From RYN-230 sp963834705 (GTDB lineage Bacteria > Actinomycetota > Actinomycetes > Streptosporangiales > Streptosporangiaceae), in NCBI GenBank assembly GCA_963834705.1, contig CAWICV010000006.1, forward strand, positions 248,001 to 312,000: a DNA stretch of 64,000 nucleotides, written 5' to 3'. The notes beneath the pieces were generated by a model. The model made no database searches and had not been told where the DNA came from. It worked only from the letters and a program-made list of their open reading frames with translations. This document shows, one piece after another, positions 36,201 through 44,417 of the stretch (position 1 is its first letter; each line of letters opens with the position of its first letter). Made by a program: the position numbers and the translations under genes.

Positions 36201-36706
36201 GTCGCCTCCTCTTCCTCGATTCCGGTCAGCAGCCTGGCTAGCAGAGCGGCCAGCGCCCGCCGGTCGGCCAGGGTCAGCGAAGTGAGTAGCGCGGCTTCGC
36301 CCGCCATGTGCGCGGCCATGGCCCGGACGGCCACGTCCTTGCCCTGCTCGGTGAGACCGACCAGGCTGCTGCGCCGGTCGGCCGGGTCGGCGACCCGCAG
36401 CACCAGACCGGCCTGGACCAGCGCGTCCACCCGGTGGGTCATGGCCCCGGTGGTGAGCACCAGTTCGGCAGCCAGCCTGGTCGGGGTGAGCTGGTAGGGC
36501 GGTCCGGACCGGCACAGCGTGGCCAGCACGTCCAAGCCGCCCCGGTCCAGGCCTTCGCGCCGGAGAACCCGCCGGATGCGCGCATCCGCCAGATGTGCGA
36601 CGCGCAGAATGCGCCCAATTACCTCCATCGGGGAGGTGTCCAGGTCGGGCTCCTCGCGCGCCCAGTCGGCGCGCGCCCGGCCCACGACGTCCGTAGATAC
36701 CTGCAT
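36197..36706 (-). CDS. MarR-family transcriptional regulator
   Basis: The protein has 169 residues from ATG 36706. The winged helix is seen in LTPTRLAAELVLTTGAMTHR (recognition helix) and the wing LVLRVADPADRRSSLVGLT, with the DxR signature DRR. The N- and C-terminal helices for dimerisation flank it. Its start codon lies inside a 33-base composite palindrome, which implies autoregulation. It is translationally coupled to the SDR gene, a probable regulated target. Confidence 0.92.
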   Translation of the reverse strand: MQVSTDVVGRARADWAREEPDLDTSPMEVIGRILRVAHLADARIRRVLRREGLDRGGLDVLATLCRSGPPYQLTPTRLAAELVLTTGAMTHRVDALVQAGLVLRVADPADRRSSLVGLTEQGKDVAVRAMAAHMAGEAALLTSLTLADRRALAALLARLLTGIEEEEAT

Positions 36707-36730
36707 GTTAAATATCTTAACCTGCAGGTA
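36698..36730. promoter_or_regulatory. 33-bp composite palindrome over the marR-like start
   Basis: An outer repeat TACCTGCA (36698-36705) / TGCAGGTA (36723-36730) and an inner repeat GTTAA (36707-36711) / TTAAC (36717-36721) share one centre at 36714. Only the 36706/36722 pair breaks the symmetry. The site covers the MarR ATG. It is markedly AT-rich against the background. Confidence 0.75.
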
Positions 36731-36918
36731 CCGCGGCATGAACGTGGGCGGCGGCCTGGGGCCGGCCGGAGCCTTGCTGGCCCTACCGCGGGGCGTGGGC
36801 CGCTACCGGCAGTCGCGGACAGCGCGGACGAGTTCGGCGGGACGCCGGGTGCGATCGTCGCTGTGCAGCACCCTGAGCACGACACCGGGCGCCTGCCGCA
36901 CCGCGGCGATGGGCTGGT

Positions 36919-37272
36919 TCATCGGGACATCCCGGGGAGATCTGGCCAGGGCATACCGAAATCCAGCCGGCGCCGCTGGCTGGGCTGGGACGCGCCGGCC
37001 AGGGCGTCACGTGCTTGCTCGGCGCCGTCATCGGTGAACCGGTAGTAGTGCCGTGGCGGGCGGCCCTCGGCGATATGTGCAACGGACTCTTCCCAGTCGC
37101 CGGTCACCCAGCCCGCCCCCTCCAGCCGGGCCATGATCGGGTAGAGCGTGCCGCCCGGCAGCGCGGTCGCCTTGCTGAGCTGCAGCCCGTAGTAGTGCGC
37201 AGCGGGATCGGCCAGCATCTCCCGGAGGACCATCTTGGTCGCCTGAGTCATCCGCGGCGGCTTTTTCTTCAT
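36919..37272 (-). CDS. PadR-family transcriptional regulator
   Basis: The protein has 117 residues from ATG 37272; ATG 37251 is a second option. The winged helix reads VLREMLADPAAHYYGLQLSK, then ALPGGTLYPIMARLEGAGWV and RHYYRFTDDGAEQAR, the standard PadR pattern with the YPxxxRLE segment. The C-terminal dimerisation region is short, as in PadR-s1 proteins. A perfect CTCTAT/ATAGAG palindrome sits 9 bases upstream. No obvious target gene follows. Confidence 0.9.
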   Translation of the reverse strand: MKKKPPRMTQATKMVLREMLADPAAHYYGLQLSKATALPGGTLYPIMARLEGAGWVTGDWEESVAHIAEGRPPRHYYRFTDDGAEQARDALAGASQPSQRRRLDFGMPWPDLPGMSR

Positions 37273-37280
37273 AGATCGTA

Positions 37281-37296
37281 CTCTATATAGATAGAG
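37281..37296. promoter_or_regulatory. Perfect palindromic site upstream of padR-like gene
   Basis: CTCTAT (37281-37286) and ATAGAG (37291-37296) are separated by ATAG, within the AT-rich stretch just upstream of the PadR start. This is the expected place for a PadR autoregulatory operator. Confidence 0.6.
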
Positions 37297-37398
37297 CCAT
37301 CTGGCCAAGGCCCCGGGCAATGCCTGCGGGCTGCCGCGCTGGCGGATATCCCGGGTCCGGGTATGCTCCCGCACCCGGGACCCCGCTCCCATTCCCAG

Positions 37399-37812
37399 TC
37401 AGTGGATGTTGGCGCAGAGCAGCGGCCGGAAGAAGATCGTCGGCTGGCCGTTGCTCAGGATGGTGGCGCTGCTGCCCTGATGGATGTTGAGATTCCAGCC
37501 ATGCGCCGGGATCGGCGCCATGACGTGCCGGAATGTCCGCACGGCGTGCACCACATGGCCCCTGGGCCCGGCGACGAGGTCGCGCAGCATGTACGTGACC
37601 GGGCCCTGGCGCATGCAGCTGCCCAGGTGGATGTGCGCGGCATGCGGGCCTGGGGTCAGCCCGCTGGCCGAGACGGTCACGGTCAGCGTGTGCCGGGACG
37701 GGTTGTAGGTGAGGACCGCGTGGCCGCGCAGCGGGCCACGCGAGGCCGGGCCGGCCTTGACGGCCGCCAGCCGGTGCGGCTGATACGGCCGACCGCCCAG
37801 CGGCCGGGTCAC
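37399..37812 (-). CDS. CHRD-domain protein without a visible signal peptide
   Basis: The protein has 137 residues from GTG 37812. The CHRD beta-sandwich is clear: LTVTVSASGLTPGPHAAHIH, then LGSCMRQGPVTYML and the C-terminal WNLNIHQGS...LCANIH. Bacterial CHRD proteins are normally exported, yet in-frame sequence upstream of the GTG runs to a stop at about 37918 without a hydrophobic leader. Other frames show none either. The gene may have lost its 5' end, or an indel hides it. The function of CHRD in bacteria is unsettled. Confidence 0.7.
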   Translation of the reverse strand: MTRPLGGRPYQPHRLAAVKAGPASRGPLRGHAVLTYNPSRHTLTVTVSASGLTPGPHAAHIHLGSCMRQGPVTYMLRDLVAGPRGHVVHAVRTFRHVMAPIPAHGWNLNIHQGSSATILSNGQPTIFFRPLLCANIH

Positions 37813-38081
37813 CGCGATCGGGTTCGCGGCGACGCCGCGCGAGCCGGTGCCCTCCGGATGGCCAGCCAGCTGCCGGCTGGCAGGCGGCCAAATGCGCCGG
37901 AAAGGCCGCCCCGCCAGTTATTTCCGTTTCGAGGTAATGTGCGTCTCGTGAATTGAGCGATTACCGCGGTGGGTTCTAACTCGCGGCACCGCTTCGTTTC
38001 CCAGAACCGGGGCGGGCCGTGCGGCATTCAGGTGTCGTGACGCCGGTACGGGCGGAGGCGGCCCGAGGTAGCCTCGCGAGC

Positions 38082-38645
38082 ATGCCTGGTCTGATCCCGG
38101 GCACCGGCGCCGACTGGGAGACCGCGCTACTCGTGCCCGTTCCCGCTGCCGAACCGGCGGTCGGCCAGCACCGCGCCCGGCTTGACGAGGCGGCCAGGGA
38201 CGGGGTCCCCGCGCACATCACAGTGCTGTACCCGTTCCTGCGGCCCGCCGGGATCGATGAGGCGCTGCTCTCGTCCTTGGGCAGGATGTTCGCCGGGCAT
38301 GCGGCGTTCGGGTTCACCCTGGACAAGGTCGGCTGGTTCGGCGAGGAGGTCGTCTGGCTCGGGCCGCGCGACGCCGCGCCGTTCTCCGCCCTGACCGACC
38401 TGGTCTGCACCGCGTTCCCGTCCTGCCCGCCCTATGGCGGGCGGCACGCCGAGGTGATCCCGCACCTGACCATCGGCCATACCGGCGGGCCGCAGGCCCT
38501 GCGCGCCGCGGCCGAGTCGGCCCGTCCCTGCCTGCCCATCGAGGCGGTCGCCAGGGAGGTCATCTTGATGGCCGGCCCGCGTCCCGGAAACCCGGGCACC
38601 CCGCCGGGCCAGTGGCGCACCATCGCCGCTTTCCCCCTTGGCTAG
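38082..38645 (+). CDS. 2'-5' RNA ligase / 2H phosphoesterase family protein
   Basis: The protein has 187 residues from ATG 38082. Both His-x-Thr motifs of the 2H superfamily are present: HITVLYPF near residue 45 and HLTIGH near 128. Members hydrolyse 2',3'-cyclic phosphates or join RNA ends. The spacing and total length are standard. The site preceding the ATG has only a weak ribosome site. It is divergent from the CHRD gene region and convergent with the UvrA-like gene. Confidence 0.87.
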   Translation: MPGLIPGTGADWETALLVPVPAAEPAVGQHRARLDEAARDGVPAHITVLYPFLRPAGIDEALLSSLGRMFAGHAAFGFTLDKVGWFGEEVVWLGPRDAAPFSALTDLVCTAFPSCPPYGGRHAEVIPHLTIGHTGGPQALRAAAESARPCLPIEAVAREVILMAGPRPGNPGTPPGQWRTIAAFPLG

Positions 38646-38744
38646 CGACCGCTCGTGCCGGGCGGCGGCGGACGAGCACGGAGTCGAGCAAACCGAGGCC
38701 ATGACCGAGCAGGCGCGCGCGATCCAGGCCGCGTTCCGCGAACC

Positions 38745-41256
38745 CTAGTGGGCTGCGGTCAGACTGAGGTGCTCGGCCAGCCACGGTCCGGTCACGCTGG
38801 CCGGGGCCCGCGCGACGTCCTGCGGGGGCCCGGACGCGAGGATGTGCCCGCCGTCCGGGCCGCCGCCCGGGCCCATGTCGATGAGGTAGTCGGCGGCGGC
38901 CAGCAGGTCCAGGTCATGGTCGATGACGATGATCGTGGCCCCGGCGGCCAGCAGCCGGTCGAACACACCGACCAGGGTGGCCACGTCGAGCGGGTGCAGG
39001 CCGGTGGACGGCTCGTCGAAGACGTACAGCGCGCCGCGCTGGCTGCTGCGCAGCCGGGAGGCGATCCGCAGCCGCTGCGACTCGCCGCCGGACAGCGACG
39101 GCGTGGGCTCGCCGAGCCGCAGGTAACCCAGGCCGACGTCGCCGACCGGCCGCAGCGCCGCGGTGACCGCGGCCTGGCCGGCGAACCGCGCCACGGCTTC
39201 GTCCACGCTCAGGGCGAGCACGTCGGCGATGGTCAGGCCGTCGACCCGGACGGCCAGGGTGTCGTCGTTGAACCGGGCGCCGTGGCAGGTCGGGCACTGC
39301 ACGCTGATGTCGGGCAGGTACTGGACATCGAGGTCGATGTGGCCGAGCCCGCGGCAGGTCGGGCACTGGCCCTCGCGGGTGTTGAACGAGAAGTGCCCCG
39401 GCTTCCAGCGCCGCCGCCGGGCATACGCCGACTCGGCGAACACCCGGCGGATCTGGTCGAACGCCCCGGAGTAGGTGGCCGGCGTGGACCGCGCGTTCTG
39501 CCCAATCGGCGACGCGTCGATCTGGACGACCTGGCGGATGCCGGCCAGGTCCAGGCGGCGCACGTGCCCGGGCAGCGGTGACCCGTTCAGCAGCGCCCGC
39601 GCGGCCGGGATGAGGCTGTCCAGGACGAGAGCGGTCTTCCCGGCCCCGGACGGGCCGGCCAGCGCGGTCAGCCGGTGCACCGGGAAGGCGGCCCGGACGC
39701 CGTGCAGGTTGTACAGGTCCGCGACCTCGAGGGCGATCTGCCCATCGGGGCCGGGCCGCGCCGGATGGTCCCGGGACACCTGCCGGGCGCCGGACAGGAA
39801 CGGGCCGATGATCGAGCGCGGATCGGTTTCCAGCTGGCCGGGGGTGCCCTCGGCGATCACCGTGCCGCCCTTGGCGCCGGCCTCCGGGCCGAGCTCGATG
39901 ACCCAGTCGGCGGCGCGGATGAGCTCCCGCTCGTGCTCGACGATGACCACCGAGTTGCCGTTCCCGGCCAGCGCCGAGATCGTCTTGAGCAGGCCCTGGA
40001 CGTTGCTCGGGTGCAGCCCGACCGACGGCTCGTCCAGCACGTAGAGCATGCCCGGTGGTGCTGGCCCGGACCGTCGAGGTCAGCTCGATCCGCTGCCGCT
40101 CCCCGGTGGACAGCGAGGCGCCGGCCCGGTCCAGGGTCAGGTAGCCCAGGCCGACGTCGAGCAGCGGGGCGAGCGTGCCGGTGAGCTCGGCGAGCAGCCC
40201 GGCGGTCAGCCGCTCAGCTCGGCGGGCAGGTCCGCGGGCAGGCCGGCGGCGAACTCCCGCAGCTGGTCCAGGCCGAGTTCGCTGATCTCGGCGATGTTCT
40301 GGCCGCCGAGCAGCGAGGTCAGCGCCTCGGGCCGCAGCCGGGTGCCGTGGCACACCGAGCAGACGCGGGTGATCAGGAACCGCTGCACCAGCCGGCGGGT
40401 GCGCTCGTTGTCGCTGCGCAGCGAGCGTTCGACCGCGGCGACCGCGTTGTCGTAGTTGACCGATAGCTGCACGCTCCGCCCGGTCCGCCCGGAGCTCAGC
40501 GTCACTTGCCGCTGGACAGGCTCGCCGTGCAGCACGATGTCGCGCTCGCGGTCGGTCAGCTCCTGGTAGGGGACGTCGAGCCGGACGCCGAGCTCGCCCG
40601 CGGCATACATGGACAGCCGCCGCCCGCCGGAATTCCACGGCAGCACCGCGCCGTCCTCGATCGTCTTGTCCGGGTCGGGCACCAGCGTGCTCTCGTCGAC
40701 TTCGGACCGGACGCCGAGACCGTGGCAGGCCGGGCAGGCGCCGTAGGAGTTGAACGCGAAGGATTCCGCGCTCGGGATGCTCGAACCGCGCGCCGCACAC
40801 CGGGCAGGTGATCTCCATGGCCTGGGTGGCGATCGACGGCCCGACGCGGTGGCCGTTCGGGCACAGGTGCGAGCCCAGCCGCGACATCATCAGCCGCAGC
40901 ACGTTCAGCACCTCGGACATGGTGCCGACGGTGCTGCGCGGCCCGGGTATGGGCGGGCGCTGCCGCAGCGCGAGCGCGGCCGGCAGGTGGTCGATCCGGT
41001 CCACGTCGGGGCGCTGGGCCTGGCTAAGCCGCCGCCGGCTGTAGGTGCTCAGGCCCTCCAGGAACCGGTGCATGCCCTCCGCGTACAGCGTGCCGATGGC
41101 CAGCGATGTCTTGCCTGACCCGGACACCCCGACCACCGCCACCGTCCGCCAGAGCGGCACGTCGACGTCGATGTCCTGCAGGTTGTTGTGCCGGGCCCCG
41201 TGCACCCCGATGACCCTGGGCAGCGTGTCCGGCACCGGAATAGCAGCAGGGTCCAT
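38745..41256 (-). CDS. UvrA2-like ABC ATPase, split by three indels
   Basis: After repair the protein has 836 residues from ATG 41256. The first half has Walker A VVGVSGSGKTSLAIGTLY and the zinc motif CPVCGARFEH...CPACHG. The second ATPase has AGPSGAGKTALVLDS, zinc Cys CPTCRGLGH and CPTCHG, ABC signature LSGGESQRLRIASRL and Walker B VFDEPSTGLHPLD. It is about 100 residues shorter than UvrA, as in UvrA2 proteins that lack the UvrB-binding domain. These are tied to DNA-damage or drug tolerance. Frame breaks lie near 40770 (extra base), 40207 (missing base) and 40055 (extra base). All motifs survive, so error is likelier than decay. Confidence 0.85.
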
Positions 41257-41384
41257 ACCAGGCAACCTAAGCCAGTGCGGCGGCGCGGTAGCGGTCAGGG
41301 CGCAGACTGGGCCGGCGGGCGGCATCGGCGGGGCACTGGCGTTCAGGCGGAGTGTCTTTGGTTTTTCGGTGGTAGACACGTGGC

Positions 41385-42343
41385 ATGACCGACGCACCAG
41401 TGCCTGACCTGGCTGATGTGCTCGCGGCGCGCCAGCGCATCGCACCCTACCTGCGGCCGACTCCGCTGTACCGCTACCCGGCGCTGGACACCCTGACCGG
41501 GGCCCAGGTGTGGGTCAAGCACGAGAACCATCAGCCGGTCGGCGCGTTCAAGGTACGCGGCGGGGTGAACCTGGTCAGCCAGCTGGGCGCGGACGAGCGG
41601 CAGCGGGGTGTGATCGCCGCCTCGACCGGCAATCATGGCCAGTCGGTCGCCTACGCGGCGGACCTGTTCGGCGTGCCGGCGGTGATCTGCGTGCCCGAGC
41701 AGGCCAACCCGGTGAAGGTCGAGTCCATGCGGGCGCTGGGCGCCGAGGTGGTCTTCGCCGGCCGTGACTTCGACGAGGCCCGCGAGCAGTGCGAGAAGCT
41801 GGCCACCGAGCATGGTTACCGGTACGTCCATTCCGGGAACGAGCGGCGCTCATCGCCGGCGTGGCCACCGGAACCATGGAGATCCTCGACGACCAGCCGG
41901 ATACCGGGGTGATCGTCGTCCCGGTGGGCGGCGGCAGCGGGGCGGCGGGCGCCTGTGTGGTGGCCAAGGCGGTGCGCCCGTCGATCGAGGTGATCGGCGT
42001 GCAGTCCGAGGCGGCCCCGGCCGCCTACCGCTCGTGGCAGGCCGGCACGCTGATCGAGGACACCACCAGCACGTTCGCCGAAGGGCTGGCCACCAGGACC
42101 GCGTTCGAACTGCCACAGCGGATTCTGCGCGAGCTGCTGGACGACTTCGTCCTGGTCTCCGAGGATGCGCTGCGCACCGCGACCCGGCTGATGATCGAGA
42201 AGACGCGCAACCTGGTCGAGCAGGCCGGCGCGGCCGCCCTGGCGGCGGTGCTGGCAGCTCCGCAGCGGTTCGCGGGCCGGAGGGTGGCCGTCGTGTGCAG
42301 CGGCGGCAACATCAGCCCGGCTCAGCTGACGGCACTCTATTAG
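41385..42343 (+). CDS. Threonine/serine dehydratase-like PLP enzyme, split by one missing base
   Basis: The first frame (ATG 41385) carries the PLP lysine in VGAFKVRGG, the substrate loop STGNHGQSVAYA and PEQANPVKVESMRALGAEV, up to YVHSGNE. The second frame resumes ALIAGVATGTMEIL, then the PLP-phosphate loop VPVGGGSGAAGA and SGGNISPAQL. One missing base near 41842-41850 separates them; repair gives 319 residues, the usual size of catabolic threonine ammonia-lyases without an ACT domain. It would deaminate threonine or serine to a 2-oxo acid and ammonia. Confidence 0.87.
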
Positions 42344-42344
42344 C

Positions 42345-42475
42345 CGCACTGGGGGCTGTAGCCGGCTCCCGGAGCAGCGCCGAGATGGCGATGGCGATGA
42401 CCGGAATCACCGCCAGCACGATGAACGCCCCCTGCGGCCCGTGGTGCTCGGCGGCCAGACCCCCGGCCAGTACGC
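42345..42475 (-). pseudogene. C-terminal remnant of an MFS transporter
   Basis: The reverse strand reads AGGLAAEHHGPQGAFIVLA, then VIPVIAIAISALLREP and a polar tail. That is the final transmembrane helix and end of a major-facilitator protein. Nothing upstream continues it: the sequence before 42475 breaks up and the PP2C gene starts on the other strand at 42610. The tail overlaps the end of the convergent dehydratase gene. Confidence 0.5.
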
Positions 42476-42609
42476 GCTAAAAGGTGCGCGTATGCCCAGT
42501 TCACCGCCGGGTTCTTTGCGTCCGCTCTGAGCTTGTGGTCAGCGGGCACTGAGGCCGGTCTCAGAGGGTTGTACGTATCGGGGAGGCAAGAAGGCGGGAG
42601 GCAGCCCTC

Positions 42610-43794
42610 ATGAGCGGAACCAGGAAGTTCAGCGTCAGACGTGGCATCGCGCTGGACACGTCGGGGCCTGCCCAGCCAGCTGAGGGCCGGGCGAAACGGG
42701 TGCTCGCGCTGGTGCTGCTGGTGGCCACGGTGGCGGTAGGGCTGGCCGAGTTCAGCGCCGGTCACGGGCTGATCCCTATCGCCTGGCTGTCGGTCGGACC
42801 GCTGCTGGCCTCCCTGGTGCTGTCCCCGTTGATCACCGCCGGGGTGGCGGTCGCGGCAGTGCTGCTGGGCGTCGGGTTCTTCGTCGGCCAGCCCGGCTCG
42901 CCGGGGATTCTCACCTCCCATCTGAGCGTGCTGGTGCTGCTGGCCGCGTTCGCCGTGGCCAACGCGGTGCTGCGCACCGCGGCGCAGCGGCGGCTCGGCC
43001 AGGCCCGGGCCGTGGCCCGGGTGGCGCAGAGCGCGCTGCTGCGCGAGGTCCCGGCCAGCGTCACGGCGGGGCGGCTGGCCTCGCGGTACGTCTCGGCCGC
43101 GGCCGAAGCGCGGGTGGGCGGTGATGTACTCGAGGTCGTCCCCGACGCAGCCCGGCCGCGCTGGCTGATCGGGGACACCCGCGGCAAGGGGCTGCCGGCG
43201 GTGCGCCTGGCCAGTGTCGCGATGACCAGCTTCCGCGACGCCTGCGCCCAGCCCGGCCTCTCCCTGCCGGAGGTCGCCCGGGTGGTGGACCGGTCCGTTA
43301 CCCGGGCCGCCGGGGACGAGGACTTCGTGACCGCCGTGTTCGCCGAACTCGACCCGCACGGCTGGCTGCAGCTGGTGACCTGCGGGCATCCGCCGCCACT
43401 GCGGCTGACCCCCGACGGCAGCATGCAGGCGCTGAACCCACGCGCCTTCGCGACGCCGCTTGGCCTGCACCCCGACCTGCAGCCGTCCACGTTCACGATC
43501 AGCCCGGGCGACCGGCTGGTGTTCTACACCGACGGGCTGCTCGAGGCACGCGACCGAGCGGGCCGGTACTTCCGGCTGGAAGACTGCGCCGACACGCTGC
43601 GCCAGCCGGACCTGCAGGCCGCCGCGGACGGGCTGCTCGACCGGGTCCTCGCGCACACCAAACGCAAGCTGGACGACGACGTCGCACTGCTCCTGGTGGA
43701 GGCGGCACCGGTCCGGTCCAGGGCCGGACGGCCACATGATGGCATCCGGACCGCAGCTCTGACCGCCGCAGGCGCTGCAGCCGGAGCGGCCTGA
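42610..43794 (+). CDS. Membrane-bound PP2C/SpoIIE-type serine phosphatase
   Basis: The protein has 394 residues from ATG 42610 behind GGGAGG. Four hydrophobic segments (about residues 30-115) anchor it. The SpoIIE phosphatase domain follows: EARVGGDVLEV (first metal Asp), LIGDTRGKGLPAV, GDEDFVTAVFAELD, CGHPPPLRL, FYTDGLLEAR and the last metal site DDDVALLLVE. It probably dephosphorylates an anti-anti-sigma factor. Its input arrives through the membrane part, since no PAS or GAF domain is present. Confidence 0.9.
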   Translation: MSGTRKFSVRRGIALDTSGPAQPAEGRAKRVLALVLLVATVAVGLAEFSAGHGLIPIAWLSVGPLLASLVLSPLITAGVAVAAVLLGVGFFVGQPGSPGILTSHLSVLVLLAAFAVANAVLRTAAQRRLGQARAVARVAQSALLREVPASVTAGRLASRYVSAAAEARVGGDVLEVVPDAARPRWLIGDTRGKGLPAVRLASVAMTSFRDACAQPGLSLPEVARVVDRSVTRAAGDEDFVTAVFAELDPHGWLQLVTCGHPPPLRLTPDGSMQALNPRAFATPLGLHPDLQPSTFTISPGDRLVFYTDGLLEARDRAGRYFRLEDCADTLRQPDLQAAADGLLDRVLAHTKRKLDDDVALLLVEAAPVRSRAGRPHDGIRTAALTAAGAAAGAA

Positions 43795-43861
43795 CAGCGC
43801 AGGTAAGTGACGAACATGGTGCGGTATGTCCCCTCCGTAGGGACGGGCGCGATCGTGCTGC

Positions 43862-44251
43862 TCAGCCGGGCGGGGCAGAGCCGCCGAACCCGCCGCCGGG
43901 GAACCCGCCACCGCCGCCGAAGCCGCCGCACGCCTGGATGGCCTTGCGGAACTTGGCGGAGTTCGCCCCGCCCGGCCCGCTGCCCGGCTGGAAGCTGCCT
44001 GATGTCGGCCGGGCGGTAGGCCGCTGGCCCGACCCGGACCCGCCGAAGTTCGGCAGGGATACCCCATGCTTCTGCAGGCACTGGCGGAACGAGGAGCTGC
44101 CCGGGCGGCCGCTTGATCCGCTTGATCCGGATGACGGCGTCGATGAGCTGCTGGCCGCCGAGCACCCACTGGCCAGCACCGCCGCGAGCAGCACCGGCCC
44201 GGCCACGCGCCAGGACCGGTGACGGCCCAGGGCCTGGTTGAGGCTGATCAT
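43862..44251 (-). CDS. Small Gly/Ser-rich lipoprotein with a conserved Cys pair
   Basis: The protein has 129 residues from ATG 44251, with AAAGGAG directly upstream. The signal sequence ends in the lipobox LASGC (Cys 30). After a Ser-rich linker, FRQCLQKHGVSLPNF and the later KFRKAIQACGGF each carry one Cys. A Gly-rich tail (FGGGGGFPGGGFGG) ends the chain. Similar short lipoproteins with the CLxKHGVxLP pattern accompany two-component systems and exporters in actinobacteria (recollection, unverified). It lies 166 bases downstream of the kinase gene on the same strand. Confidence 0.75.
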   Translation of the reverse strand: MISLNQALGRHRSWRVAGPVLLAAVLASGCSAASSSSTPSSGSSGSSGRPGSSSFRQCLQKHGVSLPNFGGSGSGQRPTARPTSGSFQPGSGPGGANSAKFRKAIQACGGFGGGGGFPGGGFGGSAPPG

Positions 44252-44417
44252 GGTTTCTCCTTTAGCTACTGGGGGCAGGTGAAGCGGCGCTGGGGAGGTG
44301 GGTGGGGGCTGCCCGCCGCCCGTAGCTAAGGGCACGGAACTTGGGATCTCGTTACAGCCGGCTCCGGGCTTGCTAGCCGCCGCCCCGCGGCTGACCGCCT
44401 GCCCAGGCAACCGCGAG

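Noticed and set aside
36740..36918. Forward frame reading DEFGGTPGAIVAVQHPEH between marR and padR
   Set aside because: High third-position GC but no start, no known domain and quick loss of frame; left unassigned.
42340..44169. Reverse open frame of 609 codons opposite the PP2C gene
   Set aside because: Composition is of shadow type, and the forward PP2C gene has all its motifs. Only the last 45 codons (in another frame) resemble an MFS tail, reported separately.
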